A stretch of 64,000 nt of DNA from Gymnogyps californianus (Eukaryota > Chordata > Aves > Accipitriformes > Cathartidae). Shown here one piece after another: positions 10,725 to 21,600 of this stretch. Position 1 is the first letter of the stretch; every line of letters starts with the position of its first letter. Both the position numbers and the translations under genes were made by a program. The stretch covers positions 22,839,332 to 22,903,331 of the forward strand of contig NC_059482.1 of NCBI RefSeq assembly GCF_018139145.2. Direction: 5' to 3'. The notes beneath the pieces are model-generated. The model ran no database searches, was not told the origin of the DNA, and was given only the letters and a program-made list of their open reading frames with translations.

Positions 10725-12079
10725 TTTGGCTTGGCAGAAATTCCCACGCGAGCTCGGATGGTGGCCAGCCCTGCGACATAGTGTCCTCCGGGCTATGCAC
10801 GGCTCCCAACGCTCCCTCTCCCCCCTCAGTGTGCTGGGCTGCCGGCGATGCCGGAGGCAGCTCTGCCCGGTAGGGCTGGTGCCTGGATGCACCGGACCGG
10901 GACGATGGCACTGGGGACAGTGGGAGGGCAAGGAGCCATCCCACCTCTGCTGGTGGCCCCGGCACAGCTTCAGCCCCTCCGGTTGAAGTGCGTCCCCACA
11001 GATGAGGAGTCGTTCCCCAGCCGGCACCTTCGCCAGGAGGAATTTCCCTGGGCAAAGGAACGGAGGATTCAACCATCGCGTGGCAGAGGCGGCGGGCGGC
11101 GTGGCCGGGAGGTTGGCCCTCATGTCGCCGTGCCACGTGTGCCGTCCCGCTCACACAGCTGCCCAGAATAGTGTCACCATCTGGTTCCAGCTGCCCGGGG
11201 GACGCAGGGGCCTCCCCGGCCCCTTCTGCGATTACAAAAAGTGAATTCAAACATCGACTCAACCTAACTCGGCCTTCCTTTATCCCCTTTTCTTTTTTTT
11301 TTTTTTTTTTTTTAATAATTCAGGTTTGTCTCTTAGAAAAGAGAGAGGGAGATAATGTCTGCAGAGCATTTAATCTTCTGCCCAAAGAATAGCAGAGAGC
11401 AAATTAGGATCTACTCCAATTAATTTGCCTTGATGGGCAAAATCTGGAGAGCGGCCATATCTGGGAATTAAGAACAAAAGCGAGGAGTGTAAAGTAGGTC
11501 GCCGGAGTTTTATAACCGGAGCGATGGGCTTTCACAGCACGCCGGGTGCTCAGAGGTGCCCAGTGCCGGGGGCCACCGGGCCCCGTCCCCCCCGTCCAGC
11601 GACCGCGGGTTTCAGCCCGGGCAGTTGCTTTAAGACGCCGGCCGGCGTGCAGGGAACCAGCTCTTTGGTTTTGGGGGCAGAAACAAGGACGTTGTCCCTT
11701 CCCACGGCAGGATGCGGCCACAGGACTGTCCCAAACCCTTGAACCCAACGGGAGGATGGACACTGGCTGCTTGTCCTGATTTCGGAGCGCCCGGAGAGCT
11801 TTCCCGGGGGGTTGGCATGCCCGGCCTTGCTGTCACACTGCCACTCCCAGCCTTGAGGGCACCTCCTTGAAGGAGGACTAGGGGTGACGCGGTGACAGTG
11901 GCTTTAGGGCAGTGCTCTGCTATGGACCCTTGCACCATGGGGTGTCACCAAGCAGCAGTGACCCACAGGCCCATCCTAGCCCGGTATTCCCAAATCCCAA
12001 CCCCGGCTCCCTGGAGCCGTCAGTGCCTGCAGGCTGTGCGGTGACGTACTCTGGTGTCACGTCTGGGGACACCTTCCAG

Positions 12080-12220
12080 CTGCAGGACACGTGTGGCAGC
12101 GTGGCCAAAGGGTGCGGGCCTTGTGTGGTGACAGGCACTGGGGTGCAGGACACGTGGTGACATAGCCAAGGGTGCGGGACACGTGCGGTGACATCTTCGG
12201 GGGCATGGGACACGTGCGGC
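12080..12220. repeat. Minisatellite carrying four CACGTG E-boxes
   Basis: The unit is about 30 bp with the core GGACACGTG. CACGTG palindromes lie at 12088-12093, 12151-12156, 12180-12185 and 12211-12216, spaced 63, 29 and 31 bases. It lies about 2 kb past the 3' end of NRN1L. Confidence 0.75.
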
Positions 12221-14289
12221 TTGTCTTTCTGCGTGCAGGATCTCACACCCCGAACGTTTGGTGGGCGTCTGCGGGTCTTCCCAGGCACCCACAAGCTCCC
12301 GGCTGGATCGAAGCGGGCACGGTTTGGTGCACGCCAGTGTCGCCATCGCGGTGACGGCCTGGCAGAGCACCTCTTCGGTCACCCTCCCGCTCCCCAGCCA
12401 CCTCCCGCCACCCTGCTGGAGGACGATGGGGAGCAGCCCGCTGCGGCGAGCCCACCGCTCCCGGCACCGCGGAGGTGCCGCCGGGGCGATGGGTGCTGTG
12501 CGGTGCCTGGCCGGCGCCCGTCTGCTGTTTATCCTCTTAGCCACCCTGCGGGGATCCGGCACTAATTCACCCTTAAACACAGGATTGTCAGGAACTGGAA
12601 AGGAAAGAATCGGCGGATTATCCCCCCCCGGCGCCGGCGTTAAAGACGGGGAGCGGCAGCTGCCGGCTGAGGAGAGCTGGGACGGCATTTTGCCCCATGT
12701 CCCGTGGGGCACCCGGCCCCAGGCTCAGTGCTGTCCCCAGCAAAGGGTGCTGGCAGCCCGGCCCCGCTCCTCCACATGCGACGTTTTGGATGTGTGTGTC
12801 CCCCCCAAGCCAGCTCCAGGCTGTTTAATAAAATAAATAGCATGAAATAAATATGGGGTCCCCCGTAATGCTGAGGGATCGGCAGCGACCGCTCAGCCCC
12901 CCCCGGGATGCACCATGCCATAACAAGCCAGGCAGCGTTTCCCGGCCCCGGATGCCGGCAGGGGACTGGGGCAGCCGAGGTGACATCCCAGAGGTCGGGG
13001 ATCACACGTTGAAGTGACCGGACCTCGCAGGAAGAGGTTTTGCAATGAAACAAGCAATCATTTTCCCTGGCTCGATGAGGACGGCGATAACGGAGCTTCT
13101 CGCTCACACGCCGAAGGCTTTCAGACGCGGGCCAGCGTGCAAAGACTTCCCCGGACCAAAACCGCGACCGTGCCCCGTGACTGGCCGCGGCGATGTTTTT
13201 GGGACAGCCTTGGAGTCACCCCAGGAATCAAAGAAACTGCAGCAACTCGCTACTCACGGCACGTAGCTGCTTTTCTCATCGCTCCTGCTCGCAGCTGAGC
13301 CTCGCGCGGTCCGTGGCGTGGTTGCACTCGTGTCGGCCCGACGATTTTGGTGGTCGGGGTGCTGTTGCCTTTACCGAGTGGGACGGTTTCCCACATGCCA
13401 GCCAGATCTACCCGCCGTGCCAGCGAGGAGCCGATGATCTGTGCCATAGATAGGGTGGCCCATTTGCAATTTTAATGTCCCTTTAGGTGGCGGGCGGGGG
13501 GAGACGGCTGTTCCCTGGCGAGCGGGGAGGTCGCCTCGCCAGCTCACGTCTAGGGGAGCTGGTTCGCCACGATGGGTTTTAGTATGCCAGGGGAAAAAAA
13601 AAAATCTGAAGTTTGCAGCGTAACAGCAACAGGGATGGGAATAACAGCGTCTGCCACTGATTGACACAAGTTTAACCAAGTTAAACTCCAGCACGTCATC
13701 TTGGTTTAACCTCAAGTCCCACTTGGACCTGGATGAGAGCTTCACTTCCCTGGTTTTTTCACCTATATCATCTCGGCTAAAAAAACCACCTCCCTTCCCT
13801 GCAAACCCCAGTTTCCTTCATGACCATTAATAGGACTGAATATAGCAGGACCAAAATAAAAGGGACGGAAAATAGGATTTCTTTCAGAAAATTGTCTCAT
13901 GCCGCTGGAGTCGCCCCTCAGAGGACAAGCTATCGGCTGCCGAAAAGAAAAAAAGAGAAATACGCACGCTGTGTTTTCCTAAGATGCCCTTTAAAATAAA
14001 GAAACCATTTGACCCATCTCCAAAGGGAACATCCTTTATGCCGAGCCCTGAAAAGCAGCCGTCAGGGAACAGCAGGGCACTGGGAATCCCCGGTACAGCC
14101 CTCCCCGGGGCTGTCGTGCTCCTGTGGGCTGCCCGGCGTGGCCGCGGGCGATACGCCGGGGTGACAGAGCCACAGAGCCCCCCGGTAACCCTCGCTGGGT
14201 CTGGTCCAGGGAGCATCTCCTCTCCAATCCCCAGAGCAAACCTGGAGCTTGGGAAGGGCGTGAGGGGCATCCCATGGCAGAGAGACAGG

Positions 14290-17200
14290 AGAAATGTAAA
14301 AGCGTCTTTTAATATAAATATAAATCCATCTGAAGGGCTGCAGGAGAGGACTGTGCCCTGCGAGGGATGCCCGGGGCGGGAGGTGGGCTCGGCAGGGACC
14401 GCGGGCGCCTGTGCCCGGCCAGCGCCGGGGGACCGACCCGGGGCATCACCCGGGCACCCCGCGGGCGGGCAGGGCTAGAGCCGGGGCACCAGCAGCGGCA
14501 GGGCCAGCAGCGCCAGGAGACGGGGGCGCGGGGGGTTAGCTGAGCCCCGCAGCGTGGCCTGGTTGGTCTCGGCGGCCGGCGAGCCGCGGGCGCTGGCCAG
14601 ACGTCCCCGGGCGCTGCACAGCTCCTGCAGGTTCCCCTGGAACTGGATCTTGCGGGACTCCTGGCGCAGCGACTCCCAGATGGCGGCCGCTTCCTCGGGG
14701 CAGCTCGACAGCACCTCGCTGGCGCAGGCGTGGAAGTCGTCCCAGGACCTGGGGAGACGGTCGGGAGTAGGGGGGACCGCTGGTGGCAGCTCACCCGCCC
14801 GTCCCAGCAGCTCCCACGGGGACGGGGACACTCACTTGCAGATGGTGTCCAGCTCCTGCTCCTCCTCGCCGCCCTCCTCCCGCTGCCGCCGGACGCTCTG
14901 GGCCATGCTGTCCCCCAGGCTGATGAGGCAGCCGGCGAAGCCCTTGTAGATGGTGTCGCACTTCCCCGCCATGCTGACGGGCTCCTGGCTCGCGGCTGCG
15001 GGGGAGAGGAGAGACGGAGCTGACCCCTCTGACGGCCATCACCTGCCCGGCTCAGGGGCGCGTGGGGTGCGGGTGTCACCGGGTGGGGGTGACACCAGGC
15101 TCCGAAATGCAGTGAGGGACCGGCACCCCCTTCCGCATCCCGCCAGACCCCTGGCATCCTCTCCCCACACACTCGGAGTGAACCTTCGCTCCCGGCCCAG
15201 GAGCCGGACGCGGCATGATGTGATGACCCCGCAAGCCATTAGCCACAGGGGAAGAGCGGCGTGCCGGCCACTTCGCCTCGGGCCTCCTGGGCTCTCCCCG
15301 GAGCCATCTGTCCCGGCTTTTATCCCCTAACAGCAAAGATTAATTTGTGGCTACAACAGAAAAAAAAAACAAAAGCGAAGGCTCAGCAAGCTGGAGTCCC
15401 TGCTCCTACTGCAGCGGGAGAGAAGAGGAAAGGGGAAGGGGAAAGGGGAAGGAAAAGGAAAAGCGGAAAAGGAAGAGGCGCAAGTGCAGCTCCGGCTGCT
15501 TCACCCTGGGAAGCCCCAATTCCCTGCTCTGCTCCGCAAGGGATGAACCACAGGGACTGGCCGGACCCCAGTGCCAGCCACGGGACGATGGGTGACAGGG
15601 TGTGTTGGGGACGACCGCGAGTGCCATCCACGGCCGGGGGGAAGCCCAAAAAGAGCCGGTGTGTGGCTGGGTCACAGGGAAACGCTGCGCGGTCGGCTCG
15701 GCTCTGCCCCGGGGATCCCGCGGGGCCAGACAGATGTGGGTTCCCTGGGCCAAGTCATGGGAGGCGCGGGACTTTTGGAAGTGCTGTGGGTGTGCGCCTG
15801 GCAGGCCTCTAAGCTGAGGCTGCTAAAAAGGCGTGAGGAGAGTCCCGGAGGGGTCCCCTGCGGGAAGGTGACCCCAGAAGCAGCCGAAAGTTGCCTGGCG
15901 GCCGCTGAGGCAGCCAGGATGTCTCCAGGGAGCCGTGTGCCGTGCCGTTGGCATCCCATGCCTGTGCCCCTGGAACAAGGCCCTGAGCAAAGCGGCTGTG
16001 GCCGAGACTAACAGCGGGACGACCTGAAACCTCAGCCCGTCACAGAGCGCAGCGGGTGTTCGCAATGAGAAACCCGCCGAGCACATCGCTGAGGAAAGTC
16101 TCGGACTGATGCCAGCCACGTGGGTCACAAATATCACAGGTATCAACGGAGAAAGCAAGATCCGTTACTCTCTTTTGACCAGCCAGGCAACAAGCACGTC
16201 TCCAACCAGCCCAGGGACACCCAGGCTGGTAGGGCCGGCAGATGCCTTCCCTCGGCCGGCTGGTCCCTGCCGCAGGCTGGGTTTTGGCCTCCTGGGCTCC
16301 TCTAACACCCGGCACAAGCCCTCCCCTCCAGCCAGTTCCCTCAGCATGAGGCTGGGCAGGGCAGGCAAGGAAGGAGAAACCGGGAGGGCAAATCATCTCT
16401 GCTTACCCCGTCGCAAAACCACATGGGAAAAACCTGTCCCCGGCTCCGGCAGGGAGAGAGCCCCAAGGGAAACGCACGGAGGGAGTTTCCCAGGGTGCTG
16501 CAGAGCATCGCTGGCTCCCAAGCGAGCGCCGACGCAGCCGTCCTGCTTCTGGGGAAGGGTCTGAATCATCCACCCTCTGAGCCCGAAAACCGCCCCAGGC
16601 TTGGCAGTCCCCGGTCCTCCATGCAGCCAGCGCCGGACCGGGTGAGCCCCCAGGGCCCCGCATCCCTCTTCGGGGCAGGGATGCCACTGGGTACCGCTGC
16701 GCCTGGAGCCGGACAGTGACCTCCCTCGGCTCTGGGAGGAGCGGGAGAGTGCGGAGGTGGCAGGTTGGTGCCGGTGAGGTGCAGGATCTGCCGGACGACC
16801 GTTCCCCAGCGGGCAGGATGCCCTCCAGGCCCCGGGTGAAGGAGGGCAGGCAGGGAAAGGCAGCAGGAGCGTGAGGTCAGCGGGCAGGGCTGGCTTGGGG
16901 CACTACTCCGGGCTGGAGAGCCAGAGCCTGGGGACTGTCCCTGCCTGAGCAGAGGGACCCCCGGGCAGTGCTGCGAAGCCACTCTCCTTCCTTGCCCGGC
17001 GCTGCAGGACGGCAGAGACGGAGCGACGGTGGATCGCTGAGCCTTGGGGCAACCGGGCACCCCGCTCCCCGCAGCTAGAGAGGGTACGGGCAGCTCAGGG
17101 GCGATGAAGCCGGAGGTGGCCGGGGGTCCCCGCTCCCACCCGCCAGCCTCCCCAAGCCCCGGCGGGGAAAGCCCGGGGATATCCGATCCGCAGCCACCGG

Positions 17201-17420
17201 CGAGCCCGGGCACGGAGCGGCTCCCGGTCCCCCGCTTGTCCCGGCGACACTCACCGAGGTGTAGGAGCAGCGGGCACACGACGCCCAGCAGCCGCCAGCA
17301 GCCGCAGCCCATGGTGCGGACCCCGCCGCCGCCGCTGTGCGCTCCGAGCTCCGCCGCCCCCGGCAGCCCCGGCCCCGCCGCGCCGCCCCCGGCCCGCCCC
17401 GGCCCCGCCCCGGGCTGAGC
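14290..17420 (-). CDS. NRN1L: NRN1L, neuritin-1-like GPI-anchored protein (complete gene)
   Basis: This is the gene-level entry. There are three coding exons: 17255-17312, 14836-14995 and 14475-14748. They total 492 nt including the stop, encoding 163 residues. Splice phases 1 and 0 (after a 2-base remainder) join correctly. The protein has a hydrophobic signal peptide (about 1-20), a mature region with six cysteines at 32, 42, 72, 81, 89 and 117 as in the neuritin family, and a C-terminal hydrophobic stretch (150-161) typical of a GPI-attachment signal, with small residues near 141-143 as a plausible cleavage site. Recalled family hallmarks are CDTIYKGFA (32-40), CLISLGDSM (42-50) and WDDFHACA (75-82). 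Neuritin relatives are extracellular neurite-outgrowth factors; the role of NRN1L itself is less clear. It sits between EDC4 and PSKH1, as in human. Confidence 0.94.
14308..14313 (-). terminator. NRN1L probable polyadenylation signal ATTAAA
   Basis: The minus strand reads ATTAAA about 160 bases past the stop codon. This is the commonest variant signal and no AATAAA is nearer. Confidence 0.5.
14475..14748 (-). CDS. NRN1L: NRN1L coding exon 3 (residues 74-163, stop)
   Basis: The acceptor is CTCCCCAG|GTCC. The exon holds three of the six family cysteines, the ETNQATLR motif shared with neuritin and the hydrophobic GPI signal. It ends in TAG at 14475-14477. Confidence 0.94.
14836..14995 (-). CDS. 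NRN1L: NRN1L coding exon 2 (residues 20-73)
   Basis: The acceptor is TCCCCCGCAG|CC and the donor AA|GTGAGTG. It encodes CDTIYKGFAGCLISLGDSM, followed by a strongly charged Arg/Glu segment (54-67) before ELDTICK. The charged segment looks longer than in the human protein as I recall it. Confidence 0.93.
14996..17254 (-). other. NRN1L intron 1
   Basis: This is GC-rich intron with a purine-only tract of GGAA/GGGGAAA type at about 15411-15482. No other exon-like or mobile sequence is recognised. Confidence 0.7.
15411..15482 (+). repeat. Purine-rich GGAA-type tract
   Basis: About 70 bases are almost entirely A/G on the plus strand, built from GGAAAAGG and GGGGAAA units. The matching CT-rich tract is on the transcribed strand of the NRN1L intron. 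Confidence 0.85.
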
Positions 17421-17470
17421 CCTCCCTGCCGGGCCCCCGAGCTGGATGGAGGAGCCCCCCCCCCCCATCC
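17050..17470. promoter_or_regulatory. CpG island at the NRN1L 5' end
   Basis: GC- and CG-dense sequence surrounds the start codon at 17312, with GGGGCGGGGC-type Sp1 motifs in reverse orientation (for example 17393-17410). No TATA box is evident. The transcription start is probably within about 100 bases of the ATG. Confidence 0.6.
17255..17312 (-). CDS. NRN1L: NRN1L coding exon 1 (signal peptide)
   Basis: The ATG is at 17310-17312 and the donor TCG|GTGAGTG. The nineteen residues begin MGCGCWRLLGVV and form a compact signal-peptide hydrophobic core. The phase-1 end joins exon 2 to give Ala-Ala-Ser. Confidence 0.92.
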
Positions 17471-17829
17471 CCACCCTGGGGCTGGACCCCAGACCACGCA
17501 AGTCCCAGGAGTGAGGAGCAGCAGGAGATGGGGTTTTTTTTTGCTGTGAAAAGGGGAATTCGCGTCTCCTTCCTTCCACCAGCACCGTAACAAAGCCTCC
17601 CGGTGCTCCCGGGAAGGAAAGACCACTATGCCCGGCTGGACTTGCACGGGAAAGCTCAAGCAAAGATGTGGGGGGAGATCTGGGAAAAGAAAGGGATATC
17701 CTGGCCCTGGCTCCGGCCTGGAGATCGTCCCTGCAAGACGTTTCATGTGCTCCAGGACTGGTTCCAAAGGCCACGCAGCCTTCCTTCCACAGCACAACAG
17801 AAGCAAATCCTCGCTTTTCTTTTTTTTTT
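17471..17829. other. Short spacer between the EDC4 3' end and the NRN1L promoter
   Basis: The spacer runs from the NRN1L CpG island to the presumed EDC4 cleavage site. No gene is seen. A T-run at about 17818-17835 follows the EDC4 poly(A) signal. Confidence 0.6.
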
Positions 17830-18655
17830 TTTTTTCCTCAAAAAGTTGTTTATTGAATTGTTCTTAATGTTATTTCAAAAAAAAAAAAAATTCAAAATTT
17901 AAGATAAAAAGAAAAACCCTGGTGTAAAATCAAACCTAACGTCTGAACCATGGACATGCTCCGATACACAACAGAACCGACGGCCCCCAGGGGCTGGCGC
18001 AGCTTGCCGCTGCCCGACCATCCCGACCCAGAGCACCTCCTCACAGCTCACCCCAGAGGCATGCACGCACAGCCCCCCTGCCCAAACCTGCCCGCACCAC
18101 GGAGGAAGGGCTGGGCACCCCGCTGCGGCGGCAGCGCGGATCTGGAGTTAAATGAAACGCCCTCCCTGCTCGGTTTTATCCTCCCAGCTACTCAGCCCAG
18201 CGGCGAGGAGGAGTTTGAGTCCTTGACTAAGATACAGGTACTAGTTTCTGGTCAAGGAGGAGCACGGGGCCCCGGCAGCCCCCTCGCTCAGGGCTCAGCG
18301 CGCACCTCCCTTCTCCTCTGCTCACGGCAGCAGATTCCAAACGAAAGGGGTAAGAAAAATCCACCGGCTTCTGCTGAATGCAACTTGGACTGCCAGCCAG
18401 GCCTCAGGGACGGATGGGCAGGTGAAGAAGAGACTTAACTCTCTCAAAAAGAGGCTATTTAGGAAAAATAAGCCAAGTGAGCGTTCAGTGACTATTTGGG
18501 ACTATACACAGATGGCGGCGTTTGCCTTAGAGACATCACACACATGTTGATAGATTTCCTGGCAAGAGCTCTTAACACAAGCCATACGTGGTTAGTAACT
18601 ACTGGATCTGCTGGGTGGGCTTCCGTGGAGCAGCCCACAAGGTAGCCAGGTCCTC
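17830..18655 (-). other. EDC4: EDC4 3' UTR (inferred)
   Basis: This is the sequence between the stop codon and the AATAAA signal. It is bounded by inference only and contains no other recognisable gene. Confidence 0.5.
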
Positions 18656-21600
18656 CTAGGTCATGCCAGGGGTGACCAGGCCCTGGAGCATGATCATGAG
18701 GCGACGGGCAGGTTTGCTCAGCGTGTTGTGGGGTTCCACCTGGAGGAACTGGAAGAGCTTCTGTCGCACTTGGTTCATGACTGACCCCATGTGGTCTCGG
18801 GTGATGGGGTCACTGTGGTCCAGGTGCATCACCGCTTCCTCCAAGTAACTGAAGGAGAGAGACCAGGGTTAGAACCAAACGCAAGGCACGATCCCAGTCC
18901 GATTCAGTTCATTTTAGCCCTGAAGATGCACGATTCTGCTCCCCGCCCCCAGCCCCAAACTCAGCACCGTACGTTCAGCCATCAGAAAAGAACTGTTACT
19001 GACTCGCAGCAGAGTCCCCCTAACCCTTCTTCAACGTGTAAGGGCAGCCTATAGCTTCCAGCCGGCGGTACGTGCAGCACAACCTGGCTGCCTGAACCGG
19101 AGCAGGCACGACGGCAAGCTAGAACTCCCTGCAGTGCCGGAGGTGGCACTTGGCCACAGGCCACGCCTGGTCACAGCTCTGTAGATATTTTCTTTGATGC
19201 CTTTTTAGCGTAAAGCAGAATTAGTCACTTATTAGACAGTAAAAATCCTCAGCAGTGAGGCTTATTTCATGCAGGGATGTATTTAAGGTCTTCTTCCAGT
19301 ATGTCTACCCAGGAAGGGGTGGGGGAAGAGCAAGAATTTTACCAACAAGCCATCCTGAAGTCCAGACGAGCCATAAACTTTCAAACCGCAGCCTGAGAGT
19401 AAGGCAATGTGGTCACTGCAAAAGGTTTTCGCTAACAGACCAGGTGAACTTAACAGCAGCAACTTTAACTCTGGTTACCAGCTCGTCTGTAACTTAAAGC
19501 TCTTTTCCAGTTTTTCTAGCTTGCTTTATCCCTGTTGTTAACTCGATTTAAGTCATTTTTCCATACAAGCCATGGTCAAAACCTGCAGGTACCTTAGCAG
19601 GTTAGTTTTTTAGCGCAGATAACAGGGGTTTGACTCACTCACTAAAAATGTTCATGGCAAGTAGCAGCACACTCACTATGTTGCCACACAAGCTCTGCTT
19701 AGAAGATCTAACAGACATTACTTCCAGTAGCTCCTGCTGCCACCTCCCACTGAACCTGTCTGGCAGTCGTGATGAGAAACCGCCGACACAAAGTCCAGCA
19801 ACGGGTTAAGAATTGAGGACAGAGCAGAGTTGCTCTGGATATTGAGCTATCCAGGAAACATGGCGCTCTCTCTCCTTTTCCCTCCACGGGGGAATTGTTC
19901 CTTCCTTTTTGTTTGGGGGAACAAAATCCCCCCCTTTCCTTTGGGGGAATTGTTCACCTTCCTCCGGGGTGAAAGGAGATCACCGCACAGACTGCAAATA
20001 TTTACAGACAGCAATCCAGGAGGTAACAGCACCTACAACTGGGTACTCCTCCTACTACTACCTCTGGGCAGCAAGGCTTTCTGTGGCAATGCCTACATCT
20101 TTTTCCAAGTCACTACCGGTTGTTCACGTGCCAGTAACAGGCTACAGAAGCTCCAACCTCCGTCGAAGCACCATCTTCCACTTCCAGGCAGTGAATTTAA
20201 AGCCAGAGCCAGGAACAGGTCTGCATAGGTTCAGACCTGGCGCTCTCTGATCATACTCACTTCAACTTCAGTTCCGTACGAGTACCCAAATCTGAGGAGA
20301 GCTGCTGAATGAGAGAGAGCAGCACAGGCTGGGACAGCGGGCACGGATGCTGTCCAAATACTTGCTGAGTATCCACAGTCTCACAGACATACAGAACCAG
20401 GTTGAGATCAGCCGCTGTTAGAGCCTGCAAGGAAGACACAGCTAGAAATACAGAGGAAACAACAGGCAGGTGAGGGACTCGGGACAGAGCACGAGGCAGC
20501 CCTCTGCCTTGGGGCAGCTCAACGGCTCGCCAGCCTCCTCTGGGAGTAGAATTCTCTGCAAACCCTGCTGTACATGCCAGCAGGACTGTGTTGAGGCTCT
20601 CAGTCTGTACTCAGAGGACGCCCGTGGCTGTTCTAAGCAGAACAGACCACAAGCAGACAGAGGGGAGCAGGTTACAGTTAGCGGCATGGAGCAGGGCCAC
20701 GCTCGCATCCCCTGCCAGCCCGCTGGCACAGCACTGCTGTTATTCCCAGAGGAGTTTGTCTGCGGCAGCTCAAAGGGATCTGCCGACACGTTCAAAGGCA
20801 AAGGCAAGGTCAGGCCCCAGCTGGTAGATCTGCCTGGAGAGGCTTATGAAGCTGTTGCTCTTCAGGGGCGCACCACGTGCCACCGCTGACGGCAAACCAC
20901 TCTGGCTTACCGGAGCGCTGACACTGTCCTGACAGGGCATGGGCAGGGAAGAAGAAACTGAACTGCCATCAAATCACGGAACTTGCACGGCTCTGGCTCG
21001 ACGTGCTTGAGAGTGCAGCCCTCAAGCAGTCCGCTGCCACACATCTTTTCAGTCAACTCCTGTATAAGTCGTTGCGGGATTACGTCCCCACCTCAAGGAG
21101 CCCTTTTTTCCCCCCCGACTCCATCCCCCGACAAGCAGCGATGCCCGCTGCCAGGAAGCCTAGGTACCTGCTGGAAAGCTTGGTTGAGGTGTCCCTGCTG
21201 GAGCAGCTGAAGGATGTGAGTTTGTTGAGATTGGAAATCCAAGTGAGCAGAGGGGATTGGAGTCCCGGCCGCCGAGCGCATCGCCTGGACGATGCTCGAG
21301 GTGACAGCTGCCTGCTGCTCCTTCATAGCCAGGCTCACTTCTCCTTTAATGACTCTCTGCACTTGGGCCAAAATAGACTCCTGCATGCTAAAAAAACAAA
21401 CAAACCCAAAAAACAAACAGGCATCTCTGAAAATGAAGAGCTGAGGGACTCCGTTGCACAAAGCTTGTGCCAGCGAGAAAGCACAGGCTTGCTTGCTTAT
21501 TGTAGCGTGGCTCCCAAAGGGTTAATGCAACTAGCTCTGAGGCACAGGCATCGGAAACATGCTGCGCAAGGTAGCTCTGTGGCCAACACCACAATGTCCC

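Larger units (their letters stand above)
7701..14290. other. Intergenic region between PSKH1 and NRN1L
   Basis: This is GC-rich sequence with no supported gene. It holds a 53-bp tandem pair, two diverged copies of a roughly 63-bp block (8976 and 9881), avian dispersed-repeat pieces around 8735-8976, an inverted repeat at 10543/10711, a T-run near 11290-11312 and an E-box-bearing minisatellite at 12080-12220. Open frames here lack splice context, domains or a consistent strand and are treated as chance. Confidence 0.65.

Noticed and set aside
9613..11262. Several 90-200 codon frames on both strands between PSKH1 and NRN1L
   Set aside because: They overlap each other in different frames and lack splice consensus, homology and strand consistency. 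GC-rich sequence has few stop codons.
16566..17795. Minus-strand open frame of 409 codons overlapping NRN1L
   Set aside because: Only its short internal part from the ATG at 17312 is real (NRN1L exon 1). The rest is GC-driven read-through of promoter and intron.
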